The notes beneath the pieces are model-generated. The model had not been told where the DNA came from, searched no databases, and worked only from the letters and a program-made list of their open reading frames with translations. Position numbers and translations under genes: made by a program. DNA of 17,144 nucleotides from NCBI GenBank assembly GCA_937927945.1, contig CALEYW010000005.1:1-17144 (forward strand), in the 5' to 3' direction. Below, one piece after another: positions 1 through 7,498 of the stretch. The stretch comes from an uncultured candidate division WPS-2 bacterium. GTDB taxonomy: Bacteria; Vulcanimicrobiota; Vulcanimicrobiia; Vulcanimicrobiales; Vulcanimicrobiaceae. Within the stretch, counting starts at the first letter, position 1, and every line of letters begins with the position of its first letter.

Positions 1-318
1 CTAGTAGCGCGCCATGGCGGGGTCGATCGACTCGGACCAGGCGTCGATGCCGCCGGCCAGATTGACCGCCTGGTCGTAGCCGTTCGCGTTGAGGTAGCCC
101 GTCACGCGGCCGCTGCGCCCCCCGCTGTGGCACATCACGACGATCGGGACGTCGGCCGGCAATTCGGCGAAGCGCGCCGGGATCTCCGCCATCGGAATCG
201 TCACCGCGCCCGCCATCGAAGCGATCGCGATCTCGTCCGGCTCGCGCACGTCGAGCAGGACGAGCGGCTCGCCCGCGTCGCGGCGGCGCTTGAGGTCGAA
301 CACGGAGATCTCGGTCAC
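1..318 (-). CDS. Single-domain rhodanese (sulfurtransferase), last gene of the thi operon
   Basis: This is a complete 105-residue rhodanese domain. It has the N-terminal LLDVREPDEI motif (about residues 21-30) and an active-site loop CHSGGRS whose cysteine is residue 63, the site that would carry the persulfide. It starts at a GTG that overlaps the thiG stop codon by 4 nt (GTGA), so translation is probably coupled to thiG. Its stop codon is the first three bases of the window. Rhodaneses of this size move sulfane sulfur to acceptors in the cytoplasm. Its position after thiS and thiG suggests that it supplies sulfur towards the ThiS thiocarboxylate, but that role is inferred. A general thiosulfate sulfurtransferase (GlpE-like) is the alternative. 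No ThiF or ThiI is visible here. Confidence 0.88.
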   Translation of the reverse strand: MTEISVFDLKRRRDAGEPLVLLDVREPDEIAIASMAGAVTIPMAEIPARFAELPADVPIVVMCHSGGRSGRVTGYLNANGYDQAVNLAGGIDAWSESIDPAMARY

Positions 319-1124
319 GCTTGAGGGCCGCCTTTGGTTGCGATCAGATCGTGCATCGGGCTCGACGCGTTCGCGTAGAGCCGCTTGGGCATCCGCCCCG
401 CCAAGAACGCGTCGCGGCCGGCTTCGACCGCGGCCTTCATCGCGCGCGCCATGCGCACGGGATCGCCGGCTGCCGCGATGCCGGTATTCATCAGCAACGC
501 GTCGACCCCGATCTCCATCGCGATCGCCGCGTCGGATGCGGTGCCGACGCCCGCGTCGACGATCACCGGTACGGTCGCGCGCTCCTTGATGATGCGGATC
601 GAGTACGGGTTGCAGACGCCCAGACCGCTGCCGATCGGCGCGGCGAGTGGCATCACGGCGGCGCAGCCCACGTCCTCCAACCGCTTGCATGCGATCGGAT
701 CGTCGACGATGTACGGCAGCACAGTGAAACCGTCGCGGACGAGCTGCTCGCACGCGACGATCGTCTCGAGCGTGTCGGGATACAGCGTTTGCGGATCGCC
801 GATCACTTCGACTTTGATCAGATCGGTGCCGAGCGCTTCACGCGCGAGCTTCGCGGTGAGCACGGCATCCTTCGCGGTGTAGCAGCCGGCGGTATTCGGA
901 AGCAGCGTCATCTTCGTGCGGTCGATGTAGTCGACCAGCGTCTTTCCGCTCACCTCGTCGAGGTGCATCCGGCGAATCGCGACGGTGACCACCTCGGCGC
1001 CGCTCGCCGCATGCGCGGCCTGCATCACGTCGAGCGACGGATACTTCCCCGTCCCCACGAAGAGCCGCGAGCGGAACTCGTACTTGCCGATCCGCAGCGT
1101 CTGCTCGGCGGTGTCGGTATCCAT
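315..1124 (-). CDS. thiG: Thiazole synthase ThiG
   Basis: The protein has 269 residues, the usual ThiG length. ThiG is a TIM-barrel enzyme that condenses 1-deoxy-D-xylulose 5-phosphate, dehydroglycine and sulfur from ThiS thiocarboxylate into the thiazole phosphate of thiamine. Visible family signatures are SRLFVGTGKYPS near the N-terminus, the Schiff-base lysine in LIKVEVIGD (Lys104), LEDVGCAAVMPLAAPIGSG, and the phosphate-binding VIVDAGVGTASDAA. The ATG at 1124 was chosen over the longer upstream reading because AGGAGG lies 6 nt before it and because the longer reading would run through thiS. The thiS stop is 1 nt upstream and the rhodanese start overlaps its stop, so it sits inside a tight operon. 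Confidence 0.97.
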   Translation of the reverse strand: MDTDTAEQTLRIGKYEFRSRLFVGTGKYPSLDVMQAAHAASGAEVVTVAIRRMHLDEVSGKTLVDYIDRTKMTLLPNTAGCYTAKDAVLTAKLAREALGTDLIKVEVIGDPQTLYPDTLETIVACEQLVRDGFTVLPYIVDDPIACKRLEDVGCAAVMPLAAPIGSGLGVCNPYSIRIIKERATVPVIVDAGVGTASDAAIAMEIGVDALLMNTGIAAAGDPVRMARAMKAAVEAGRDAFLAGRMPKRLYANASSPMHDLIATKGGPQA

Positions 1125-1125
1125 G

Positions 1126-1326
1126 CTAACCTCCTGCGACCGCGACGATGATCTCGAGACGGTCGCCGGCGCGCAGCGCCGTCTGCGGGTGGCGTCCGCG
1201 CGGCACGACCTCGTCGTTGAGCGCGACCGCGGTGCCGTCGCGCCGCACGTCCAATGCGTCCAGGAGCGAAGCGAGCGTCGCGCCGTCGTCGATCTCGCGC
1301 GCCTCGCCATTTACCGTGATGGTCAC
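1126..1326 (-). CDS. thiS: Sulfur carrier protein ThiS
   Basis: This is a 66-residue ubiquitin-like protein, starting VTITVNGEAREI and ending in the obligatory Gly-Gly (IIVAVAGG). ThiS is adenylated and thiocarboxylated on the C-terminal glycine and hands sulfur to ThiG. The start is a GTG overlapping the thiO stop codon by 4 nt (GTGA). The stop lies 1 nt before the thiG ATG, and the thiG ribosome-binding site is inside the last codons of thiS. The beta-grasp pattern TLASLLDALDV followed by ALNDEVVPRG fits the family. The order thiO-thiS-thiG is a classic cluster, which makes the call firm despite the small size. Confidence 0.96.
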   Translation of the reverse strand: MTITVNGEAREIDDGATLASLLDALDVRRDGTAVALNDEVVPRGRHPQTALRAGDRLEIIVAVAGG

Positions 1327-2450
1327 TCGACGGGTTTCGCGGTGGCGGCGGCGGGCTCCCCGACCCGCTGCGGTGAGAACGCAGGCGGCACTCCGTCGCC
1401 GTCCACGATCATCGCCGCGATCGAGCGCGCGCTCGCAGCGGCGAGCAGGATGCCGTTGCGATAATGGCCCGTCGCGACCACGTAGCCGGCCAGCGCCGTT
1501 TCGCCGAGATAGGGACGGCCGTCGGGCGTTCCAGGGCGCAAACCCGCCCATGTTTCGACCACCGCGAACGAGGCGAGCGCGGGCGCGACGGCGAGCGCGG
1601 CGTCCAGCAAGTCGTGCAGCCCGGCGGCGGTAACGCGCGCGTCGAAACCCCGCTCCAGGACGGTCGCGCCGACCAGCAGGCGGCCGTCGCCGCGCGGCAC
1701 GAGGTACCGATGACCGAGCCACACGAGCGCGCGCATCGCGCCCGCGGGGACCGCGAGCGCCAGCATCTCACCCGCGACCGGACGAACCGGAACCCGTACG
1801 GCGGCGGGGACGCCGGCGAGCTCGCCGGCCCACGCACCTGCCGCGTTCACGACGACCGGCGCGGCGGCGAAGCCGTGCGGTGTCCGCAGCCCGCGCACGC
1901 GGCGCGCATCCGCTTCGAGCGCGAGATCGTCGACCCGCTCGAAGCGCACGCCGAGCCCTTCGCACGCCGCCGTGAGCGCTCGGCCCAGCCGCCGGTTGTC
2001 GACCTGCGCTTCGTTCGCGACGAACAGCGAGCCGGCGCAATGTTTGGCGAGCAGCGGTTCGCGCTCGAGGGTCTCGGCGCGATCGAGAACCGTCACCTCG
2101 CCGCCGTTCGCGCGAAAGGTCGCGGCACGCACGCGCAGTGCCGCGAACGCCGCCTCGTCGAGTGCGACGTGGAGCGTGCCGTCGCGGCGAAAGCGCGCAT
2201 CGACGCCGGTGCGTTCGCGCAGCTCGTCGACGAACGCCGGGTAGCCGGCGAGCCCGGAACGGCAGAACGCGAGCATCGCTGCGTCCGGCGTCGCCTCGCT
2301 GAAGGGCGCGAGCATCCCGGCGCCGGCCCACGACGCCGCGCGCGCCGGCTCCGCGCGATCGTACACGGTGACGGAAACGCCGCGCTTGGCAAGTTCGTAC
2401 GCGACACCGAGTCCGATCAGCCCGGCGCCGACGACCGCGACGTCGCTCAC
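1323..2450 (-). CDS. thiO: Glycine oxidase ThiO (FAD-dependent)
   Basis: The protein has 375 residues and an N-terminal FAD-binding Rossmann motif VVGAGLIGLGVAYELAKRG (residues 6-24), then the SWAGAGMLAP segment typical of glycine/D-amino-acid oxidases. A C-terminal FAD contact segment, LRPGTPDGRPYLG followed by ATGHYRNGILLA, is also present. ThiO oxidises glycine to iminoglycine (dehydroglycine) with release of hydrogen peroxide, giving ThiG its C2-N unit aerobically; it replaces the oxygen-sensitive ThiH. The start is GTG at 2450, overlapping by 4 nt the stop of the last reading frame of the damaged hydrolase upstream. Its own stop overlaps the thiS start. A general D-amino-acid oxidase is unlikely given the neighbours. 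Confidence 0.94.
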   Translation of the reverse strand: MSDVAVVGAGLIGLGVAYELAKRGVSVTVYDRAEPARAASWAGAGMLAPFSEATPDAAMLAFCRSGLAGYPAFVDELRERTGVDARFRRDGTLHVALDEAAFAALRVRAATFRANGGEVTVLDRAETLEREPLLAKHCAGSLFVANEAQVDNRRLGRALTAACEGLGVRFERVDDLALEADARRVRGLRTPHGFAAAPVVVNAAGAWAGELAGVPAAVRVPVRPVAGEMLALAVPAGAMRALVWLGHRYLVPRGDGRLLVGATVLERGFDARVTAAGLHDLLDAALAVAPALASFAVVETWAGLRPGTPDGRPYLGETALAGYVVATGHYRNGILLAAASARSIAAMIVDGDGVPPAFSPQRVGEPAAATAKPVE

Positions 2451-3090
2451 GGCTCGACACTCGCACGGCAGGCCAGCTCGTCGATCGCAGCGGCGACCGC
2501 GTCCGGCGCTTCGATGGGCACGAGATGTGCGGCCGGAACGCTCAGCGTTACCGCGTCGCGGATCCCCCTCTGCAGGCGTTCGCCGATCGCCGCGAAGTCG
2601 GGGAGGTCGTACGCTCCGACCACGATCGTTAGCACAGCGAGCGATCCCAGCTCAGCGCTCGGGCGCCCCCCACAGCCGCGCGCAGGCACGCGAGCGCATC
2701 CGCACCCAGCGACGCGCGCGGCCGGCCGCGCAGTACCCAGAAGTCGATCTCGGCGTCGACCGCTGCCTCGGGTCCCTCTTCCGCTGCGATCTCGGTCAAC
2801 TCGGCGTAGAACGCCTGCACCTCGGCACGGTACGTCCACCCGCCCGCACCAGCTGCGATTGCAACGACACCGCTCGGCAGCGACGGCGCGACGCTGGCGG
2901 TGTCGAGCGCCACGCAGCGATAGCGATCGGCAAGCCGCGCGACCGGCCGCCACATCGAGCGATCGGCGATCGAGGAATGCAAGAAGACGATCGCGGGACC
3001 CGCACCGCGCTCCTCGTACGCGAGCTCGCCGCCGTCGGAAAGCACGATCCGTCCGACCCGCGCGTCGAGCGGCAGCGCATACTCACTCAT
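2447..3090 (-). pseudogene. Decayed alpha/beta-hydrolase (internal deletion plus frameshift)
   Basis: The ATG at 3090 has a good GGAGG 4 nt upstream and opens a typical alpha/beta-hydrolase N-terminus (AYEERGAGPAIVFLHSS, then SMWRPVARLADRYRCVALD). Sequence then jumps to what aligns by eye with the cap region (SGVVAIAAGAGGW). The roughly 50-60 residues that should hold the nucleophile elbow GxSxG are absent. Reading frame 1 stops at 2629. The normal C-terminal part (LAVLTIVVGAYDLPDF, then PAAHLVPIEAPDAV with the catalytic-type His) continues in another frame to 2447. Adding one G in the six-G run (minus strand, 2666-2671) would rejoin the frames. The second frame ends in a GTGA overlap with thiO, so this was once the first gene of the operon. 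Its original substrate is unknown. Confidence 0.8.
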
Positions 3091-3150
3091 ACGCCTCCGA
3101 GCTCGCTGGCGGCAACCAGGCCGATCAGCCGCGCGCGGACGATCGCGGCG

Positions 3151-3399
3151 TCAGCCACTCGCGGCGCGGCGTCTCGCCTTCGACCCCGAGCGACGAGGAG
3201 CTGAACTTGTCGGCGCGATCTCCGAAGCCGCTTCGATGAATGTCCGCAAGACTCGGTTCACTTGCTCCGACGTCTTGAAACGGCGCGCGACGTCGGCTTC
3301 GAGCACGACGACGTTCGTCCCCGACGCGTAGCGAGCAGCGTGGACGCCTCGCTTGCCGCCGCGAAAGTCGACCTCCTCAGGAATGTCAGCCTTGCTCAT
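3151..3399 (-). CDS. Antitoxin of a BrnT-type toxin-antitoxin pair
   Basis: This 82-residue protein starts MSKADIPEEVDFRGGKRG and contains HAARYASGTNVVVLEADVA followed by FKTSEQVNRVLRTFIE. This pattern (a DF..G.RG start, a GTNVVVL strand and an SEQVNRVLR helix) is what I recall for small antitoxins encoded next to DUF497/BrnT toxins. It is not the ribbon-helix-helix BrnA type. The start at 3399 gives a 14-nt overlap with the end of the toxin frame, as expected for a toxin-first pair; an ATG at 3414 would add five residues. The tail is basic (SKARRRAAS) and may be extra sequence. The frame is open and looks functional while its toxin partner is broken. Family recall is from memory, not a search. 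Confidence 0.7.
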   Translation of the reverse strand: MSKADIPEEVDFRGGKRGVHAARYASGTNVVVLEADVARRFKTSEQVNRVLRTFIEAASEIAPTSSAPRRSGSKARRRAASG

Positions 3400-3656
3400 A
3401 TTGCTTTCGTTCATGGCGGGTCGCGGAACGGGCGCTGATGATCCGAATTCGGTCGCCGCGATCCGCATGCGCTACGACGATCATTCTACCACGTTGCGAC
3501 CGCCCGATCGTCAAATAGCCGGTGCTCCTCGAAACGATCGTCCACTACGGTCAGCGCGAGCGGGTCCCCGAACACCGTCGTCGCCACCTCGAAGGTGACC
3601 CCAGGCTTGACCGCGTTGGTTCGCGCCTTTCGGGGCTCCCACTCGAACTCTACCAA
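3386..3656 (-). pseudogene. brnT: BrnT/DUF497-family toxin, inactivated by a one-base frameshift
   Basis: From a TTG at 3656, six bases after the ETF-QO stop, the minus strand reads VEFEWEPRKARTNAVKPGVTF and VATTVFGDPLALTVVDDR, the N-terminal half of a BrnT ribonuclease. That frame ends at a TAG at 3486-3488 (56 residues). The C-terminal half continues in another frame as YLTIGRSQRGRMIVVAHADR, then GDRIRIISARSATRHERKQY, to a TGA at 3386. The total span of 271 nt is 90 codons plus one base, the normal size of the family plus a single inserted base, near the codons for EEHR/YLTIG around 3517-3524. BrnT toxins cleave RNA; this copy cannot be made full length without frameshifting. The usual KHGVSF motif also reads VKPGVTF, with His replaced by Pro. 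Confidence 0.82.
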
Positions 3657-3662
3657 TGGCGC

Positions 3663-5318
3663 TCACATTCCGGTGTAGACGGGGCCTTCGCCGCCCTGCG
3701 GCGGGACCCAGGTGATGATCTGATACGGATCCATGATGTCGCACGTCTTGCAGTGCACGCAGTTGGAGAAGTTGATCTGCAGCTTCCCTTCGGCCGGCGC
3801 GTCACCGACCTTGGTGAAGTGCGGCTCGTAGACTTTCGCGGGGCAGAAGTATTGGCACGGGTTGCCGTACTCGACCGTGCAGCGGTCGGCGCAGATGTTG
3901 GTGTCGGCGACGTGCAGATGCGGGGGCTGATCCTCGTCGTGCATCGTCCCGCTCTTGAACACGTCGGTCAGCTTGTCGAAGGTCAGCTTGCCGTCGGGGA
4001 CGACGCGTTTCGTCGCCTGCTTCGGCTCGATCTGGCCGAGCTTCTTCATCCGCGCGTACCCGTGCTCGCCGGCCAGCCGGTCGCGCACGCCGAAACCGCG
4101 TCCGCCGGTCATCATGCCGAGCTGCGCGTTGATGAGACCGCCCCACATGCCGGCGCTGAAGCCTTGATGGAAATTCCGCGCGGCGTGCAGTTCGGTGAAC
4201 GCCCACGAGTCGCGGAACTTCTGCTCGAACGCGGAGAGTTTGTCCGCCGAGGTGTCGTCGGCTTGCAGGCCGTCGAAGATCGCTTCGGCGGCCATCATCC
4301 CGGACTTCATCGCGAGATGGATGCCCTTGAGGCGCAGCCCGTTGAGGAAGCCGGCGGAATCGCCGACGATGCACAGCCCGTCGGCGTAGAAGCGCGGCAT
4401 CGCGTGCAACCCGCCTTCGGGGATCGCCTTCGCGCCGTAGCGGATCATCTCGCCGCCCTCGAGCAGCGCGCGGACCGCCGGATGCAGCTTGTAACGCTGG
4501 AAGTTGTCGTGCGGATCGGTCGTGGGATCGGCGTAGTCGAGCCCGGTCACCAGACCGATGTCGATGACGTCGTCGCTCATCGCGTAGATCCAGCCGCCGC
4601 CGAACGTGTTCCAGAGCGGCGCGCCGAGCGTGTGGATCACCGAGCCGGCCGGCAGCCGTCCGGGAACCTTCCACAGCTCCTTGATGCCGACCGCGTAGAC
4701 TTGCGGATCGCGGTCGCGGTCCAGCTCCAACCGCGCGACGGCGGCCTTGGTGAGCGTTCCGCGCGGCCCTTCGCCGAGCACGACGACCTTGGCCATCAGA
4801 TCCGGGCCCGGCTCGTAGTTCGACTTGCGCGAACCGTCGTGCGCGACGCCTTTGTCGCCGATGCGCACGCCGATCACGCGGTCCCCATCCCACAACAAGT
4901 CTTGGCCCGGAAAGGCAGGGAAGACGTCGACGCCGGCTTCTTCCGCTTTCGCGGCAAGCCATTTGGTGAGGTTCGAGAGCGACGCGACGTATTTGCCGTG
5001 ATTGTTCAGCACCGGCGGCGTGAACGGCGCCTGGATCTTTCCGCTATTGGTCAGAAACCACAACGCGTCGCTCGACACGGCGCAGTCGAGGCCGCCGGTG
5101 ACGTCCTCGCCGGGGAAGAGCTCCAGGAGCGTCTTCGGATCGACCACCGCGCCGGAGAAGCCGTGATTGCCGATCTCACCGCCCTTCTCGATGACCATGA
5201 CGGCGATCTCCGCACCGGCCGCGGCTGCGAGCTGCCGCAAGCGAATGGCTCCGGCGAGCGAGGCGGGGCCGCCGCCTACGAACAGGACGTCGACTTCGAG
5301 GGAATCGCGCTGTGGCAT
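3663..5318 (-). CDS. Electron-transfer flavoprotein:ubiquinone oxidoreductase
   Basis: This 551-residue enzyme is close to the canonical ETF-QO length. It passes electrons from reduced ETF (filled by acyl-CoA and similar dehydrogenases) to the quinone pool at the inner membrane. Visible are the N-terminal FAD site DVLFVGGGPAS (residues 10-20), a central IHTLGAPLWNTFGGGWIYAM segment of the quinone-binding part, and a C-terminal 4Fe-4S domain with cysteines in NPCQYFCPAKVYEPH and NCVHCKTCDIMDPYQIITWV. The C-terminus PPQGGEGPVYTGM matches the family. The ATG at 5318 was chosen because residues before it (from a TTG at 5387) look like random basic sequence; no strong ribosome-binding site is seen. 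A FixC-type protein is less likely because the fused ferredoxin domain is present. Confidence 0.95.
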   Translation of the reverse strand: MPQRDSLEVDVLFVGGGPASLAGAIRLRQLAAAAGAEIAVMVIEKGGEIGNHGFSGAVVDPKTLLELFPGEDVTGGLDCAVSSDALWFLTNSGKIQAPFTPPVLNNHGKYVASLSNLTKWLAAKAEEAGVDVFPAFPGQDLLWDGDRVIGVRIGDKGVAHDGSRKSNYEPGPDLMAKVVVLGEGPRGTLTKAAVARLELDRDRDPQVYAVGIKELWKVPGRLPAGSVIHTLGAPLWNTFGGGWIYAMSDDVIDIGLVTGLDYADPTTDPHDNFQRYKLHPAVRALLEGGEMIRYGAKAIPEGGLHAMPRFYADGLCIVGDSAGFLNGLRLKGIHLAMKSGMMAAEAIFDGLQADDTSADKLSAFEQKFRDSWAFTELHAARNFHQGFSAGMWGGLINAQLGMMTGGRGFGVRDRLAGEHGYARMKKLGQIEPKQATKRVVPDGKLTFDKLTDVFKSGTMHDEDQPPHLHVADTNICADRCTVEYGNPCQYFCPAKVYEPHFTKVGDAPAEGKLQINFSNCVHCKTCDIMDPYQIITWVPPQGGEGPVYTGM

Positions 5319-5373
5319 GACCCGCGCGCTTTCGCGCCGCGCCGCCACGGCTCCCGGCGACGACGAGAGGTGC

Positions 5374-6153
5374 TTACCCGGTTGCAAACGCGCTCAAGAC
5401 GCTGGTCACGAACACCCGGTGCGCCGCGATCCGTTCGTCCCACGGCCGCGGCCGCGGCGACTCGAAGGTCAACGGCTGGGCGCCGCGCCGATAGTAGAAC
5501 AGCGACGAGGGGAGCCCGGGGAAGAGCCGCAGCTCTGCTTCCGCGTCGACCAGGACGGCGCCGCGTTCGAGCCGGTACGGCGGCGTCTCGCCGAACGGCG
5601 TGCCCAGATCGAAATCCGAGCCGATCGTCTGGACCGGCAGACCGGCCGCGTCGAGCGCTGCGACGACCGGGCCGGCGAAACGCGGCGCCGCGTCCGGCCG
5701 CAGCGGTTCGTACAAGTAGCAGCCGTCGGCTTCGAAGTCTTCGTGCAGGTCGAGGGCTAGAACGAAGCGGCGATCGCGATTCGCGGTGATGATGGCGCGC
5801 GCTTCCGGGGTCGTCCCGCCGCGCGAGAAGCTGCGGTTCACGTCGTTCCCCTCGGCGTTGTGACGCGTTCCGCTCAGGTAGCCGCTCGGGTTCAGGCACG
5901 GCCAGATGCGGTAGGCGAAGCGCGGGTCCAGCAGCCCGTCGCGCACGATCGAGAGCAGGGCCCACGGCCCCGCTGGTTCGTCGCCATGAACGCCGGCCGA
6001 GATCACGACCGACGGAGCGTTCGCGTCGCCGACCTCGGCAAAGAGCAGGGTGCGCGGTGCGTTGACGCAGGCCACCTCCCGCACCCGAACCCCGCGCACG
6101 CGCAATGCGCGCCAGGCGGCCGCCAGGTCGTCATAGGTTCGTAAGCAGGTCAT
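5374..6153 (-). CDS. M14-family zinc carboxypeptidase or deacylase (AstE/MpaA-like fold)
   Basis: The protein has 259 residues. The zinc site is visible as SAGVHGDEPAG, giving the HxxE pair His56 and Glu59, and a later His in LALDLHEDF. Between them is NPSGYLSGTRHNAEGNDVNR, the arginine/asparagine substrate-binding stretch of M14 enzymes. A conserved acidic segment, VDAEAELRLFPG, near the C-terminus may hold the general-base Glu. Members hydrolyse C-terminal amino acids, murein peptides or N-acyl amino acids; the substrate here cannot be told. No signal peptide is seen, so it is probably cytoplasmic. It lies 40 nt after glcF and 55 nt before the ETF-QO gene on the same strand and may be co-transcribed. 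The start at 6153 has no clear ribosome-binding site and is moderately certain. Confidence 0.85.
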   Translation of the reverse strand: MTCLRTYDDLAAAWRALRVRGVRVREVACVNAPRTLLFAEVGDANAPSVVISAGVHGDEPAGPWALLSIVRDGLLDPRFAYRIWPCLNPSGYLSGTRHNAEGNDVNRSFSRGGTTPEARAIITANRDRRFVLALDLHEDFEADGCYLYEPLRPDAAPRFAGPVVAALDAAGLPVQTIGSDFDLGTPFGETPPYRLERGAVLVDAEAELRLFPGLPSSLFYYRRGAQPLTFESPRPRPWDERIAAHRVFVTSVLSAFATG

Positions 6154-6193
6154 CGGGAAGGGCTCGCAGGGCCGGGTCGCTGGGCCGGCGCCG

Positions 6194-7498
6194 TTAGATC
6201 GTCCGCCCCGCGATCGACGCGTCGAGCAGCTCGATCGGATGCGCGGCGCGCAGCGTCGCGCCGCGCTCGCGCAGGATCGCCTGGATCTGCAGCGTGCAGC
6301 CGGGATTCGCGCTCGCCAGCAGCTGCGGCGCCACGGTCTGTACGTTGTCCACTTTGCGGACGCCGATCTCATGCGCCGATTCCGGCTGGAAGAGATTGTA
6401 CGTGCCCGCGCTGCCGCAGCACTGATCGCCGTCGGGGATTTCGATCAGCTGCAGCTGCGGAATCGTCCGCAGCAGCTGGCGCGGCTGCGCGCGCACCCCT
6501 TGCGCGTGCGCGAGGTGACACGCGTCGTGATAGGCAACCCGCAGCGGGATCGGATGGCGCGGGGCGCGAGGTTCGAGCGTCGCCAGATATTCGTTGATGT
6601 CGCGGACCTTGGCGGCGAACGCGACGCCGCGATCCCGCCACTGCGGATCGGCCGCGAACAGCTCGCCGTATTCCTTGAGCGTCGAGCCGCAGCCCGCGGC
6701 GTTGATGAGGATCGCGTCGACGTCGAGCGTCTCGAACCGCTCGATGAGCGCGCGCGCGAACGACTTCGCCTCGTCCAGCCGTCCGCTGTGCAGCGAGAGC
6801 GCACCGCAACACCCTTGTCCGCCGGGAACCAGAACTTCGCAACCCTCTGCGCTCAATACCCGAATCGTCGCGGAATTGACGCCCGGGAAGAACGTCCGCT
6901 GCACGCACCCCGCCACCAGCGCGACGCGCGCTCGCTGCGCGCCCTGGGCGGCCGTGCGCTCGGGCAGCGTCGCGAACGTCTCGCGCAGCACGATCGGCGG
7001 CGCCATCGTCGCCAGCTGGCGCAACCGCGGCGGGAGCAGTTTTCCGAGCGGCCCAGCCGCGAGCCGCGGCATCCCGAGCTTCGTCGCGAACCACAGGAAC
7101 GGCGCCAGCAGCCGCAGCCGTCCGGGATACGGAAACAGCGCGAACACGAAGTTCCGAAAGGCGCCGTCCTCCGTCGCGCGCGGAAGCTCGGCTTCGATCT
7201 TCGCGCGCGTCGCTTCGATCAGCAGATCGTACCGCACGCCGGACGGACACGCGGTGACGCATCCCATGCAGCCCAGGCACGCGTCGATGTGGCTCTTCAC
7301 GTCCTCGTCGAGCGGGATGACGCCGTCTTCGACGCCCTTCATCAAGTCGATCCGCCCGCGCGGCGAGTCCATCTCCTCGCCCCACGAGTTGTACGTCGGA
7401 CACGCCGGCAAACAGAACCCGCAATGCACGCAATCCGCCAGCAGCGAATCGAAGGAGCGCGATCCGTGCGCGGTCGCTTCGGTGATCGGAACCGACAT
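6194..7498 (-). CDS. glcF: Glycolate oxidase iron-sulfur subunit GlcF
   Basis: The protein has 434 residues. Two ferredoxin-type 4Fe-4S motifs are visible: CVHCGFCLPAC (Cys23, 26, 29, 33) and CLGCMGCVTAC (Cys74, 77, 80, 84). They are followed by two CCG (cysteine-rich) domains, GCVQRTFFPGVN with GCCGALSLHSG and HDACHLAHAQG with CCGSAGTYNL. GlcF takes electrons from the flavoprotein subunits and passes them to the quinone pool. The ATG shares one base with the glcE stop (TGATG), and GGAGG lies 6 nt before it. LutA-like and heterodisulfide-reductase-like proteins share CCG domains, but the preceding glcD and glcE settle the call. Confidence 0.95.
   Translation of the reverse strand: MSVPITEATAHGSRSFDSLLADCVHCGFCLPACPTYNSWGEEMDSPRGRIDLMKGVEDGVIPLDEDVKSHIDACLGCMGCVTACPSGVRYDLLIEATRAKIEAELPRATEDGAFRNFVFALFPYPGRLRLLAPFLWFATKLGMPRLAAGPLGKLLPPRLRQLATMAPPIVLRETFATLPERTAAQGAQRARVALVAGCVQRTFFPGVNSATIRVLSAEGCEVLVPGGQGCCGALSLHSGRLDEAKSFARALIERFETLDVDAILINAAGCGSTLKEYGELFAADPQWRDRGVAFAAKVRDINEYLATLEPRAPRHPIPLRVAYHDACHLAHAQGVRAQPRQLLRTIPQLQLIEIPDGDQCCGSAGTYNLFQPESAHEIGVRKVDNVQTVAPQLLASANPGCTLQIQAILRERGATLRAAHPIELLDASIAGRTI

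Noticed and set aside
3091..3150. A short open stretch between the antitoxin stop and the hydrolase start as a lost gene end
   Set aside because: The readable peptide is too short and matches nothing that I recognise; it also contains the hydrolase ribosome-binding site.
3511..3744. A 77-residue minus-strand frame between ETF-QO and the antitoxin
   Set aside because: It overlaps the ETF-QO C-terminus out of frame; the real content of 3386-3656 is the frameshifted BrnT toxin in the other frames.
3522..5789. A 755-residue plus-strand open frame opposite the ETF-QO gene
   Set aside because: It is a high-GC shadow of the ETF-QO and M14 genes, which have clear motifs on the other strand.
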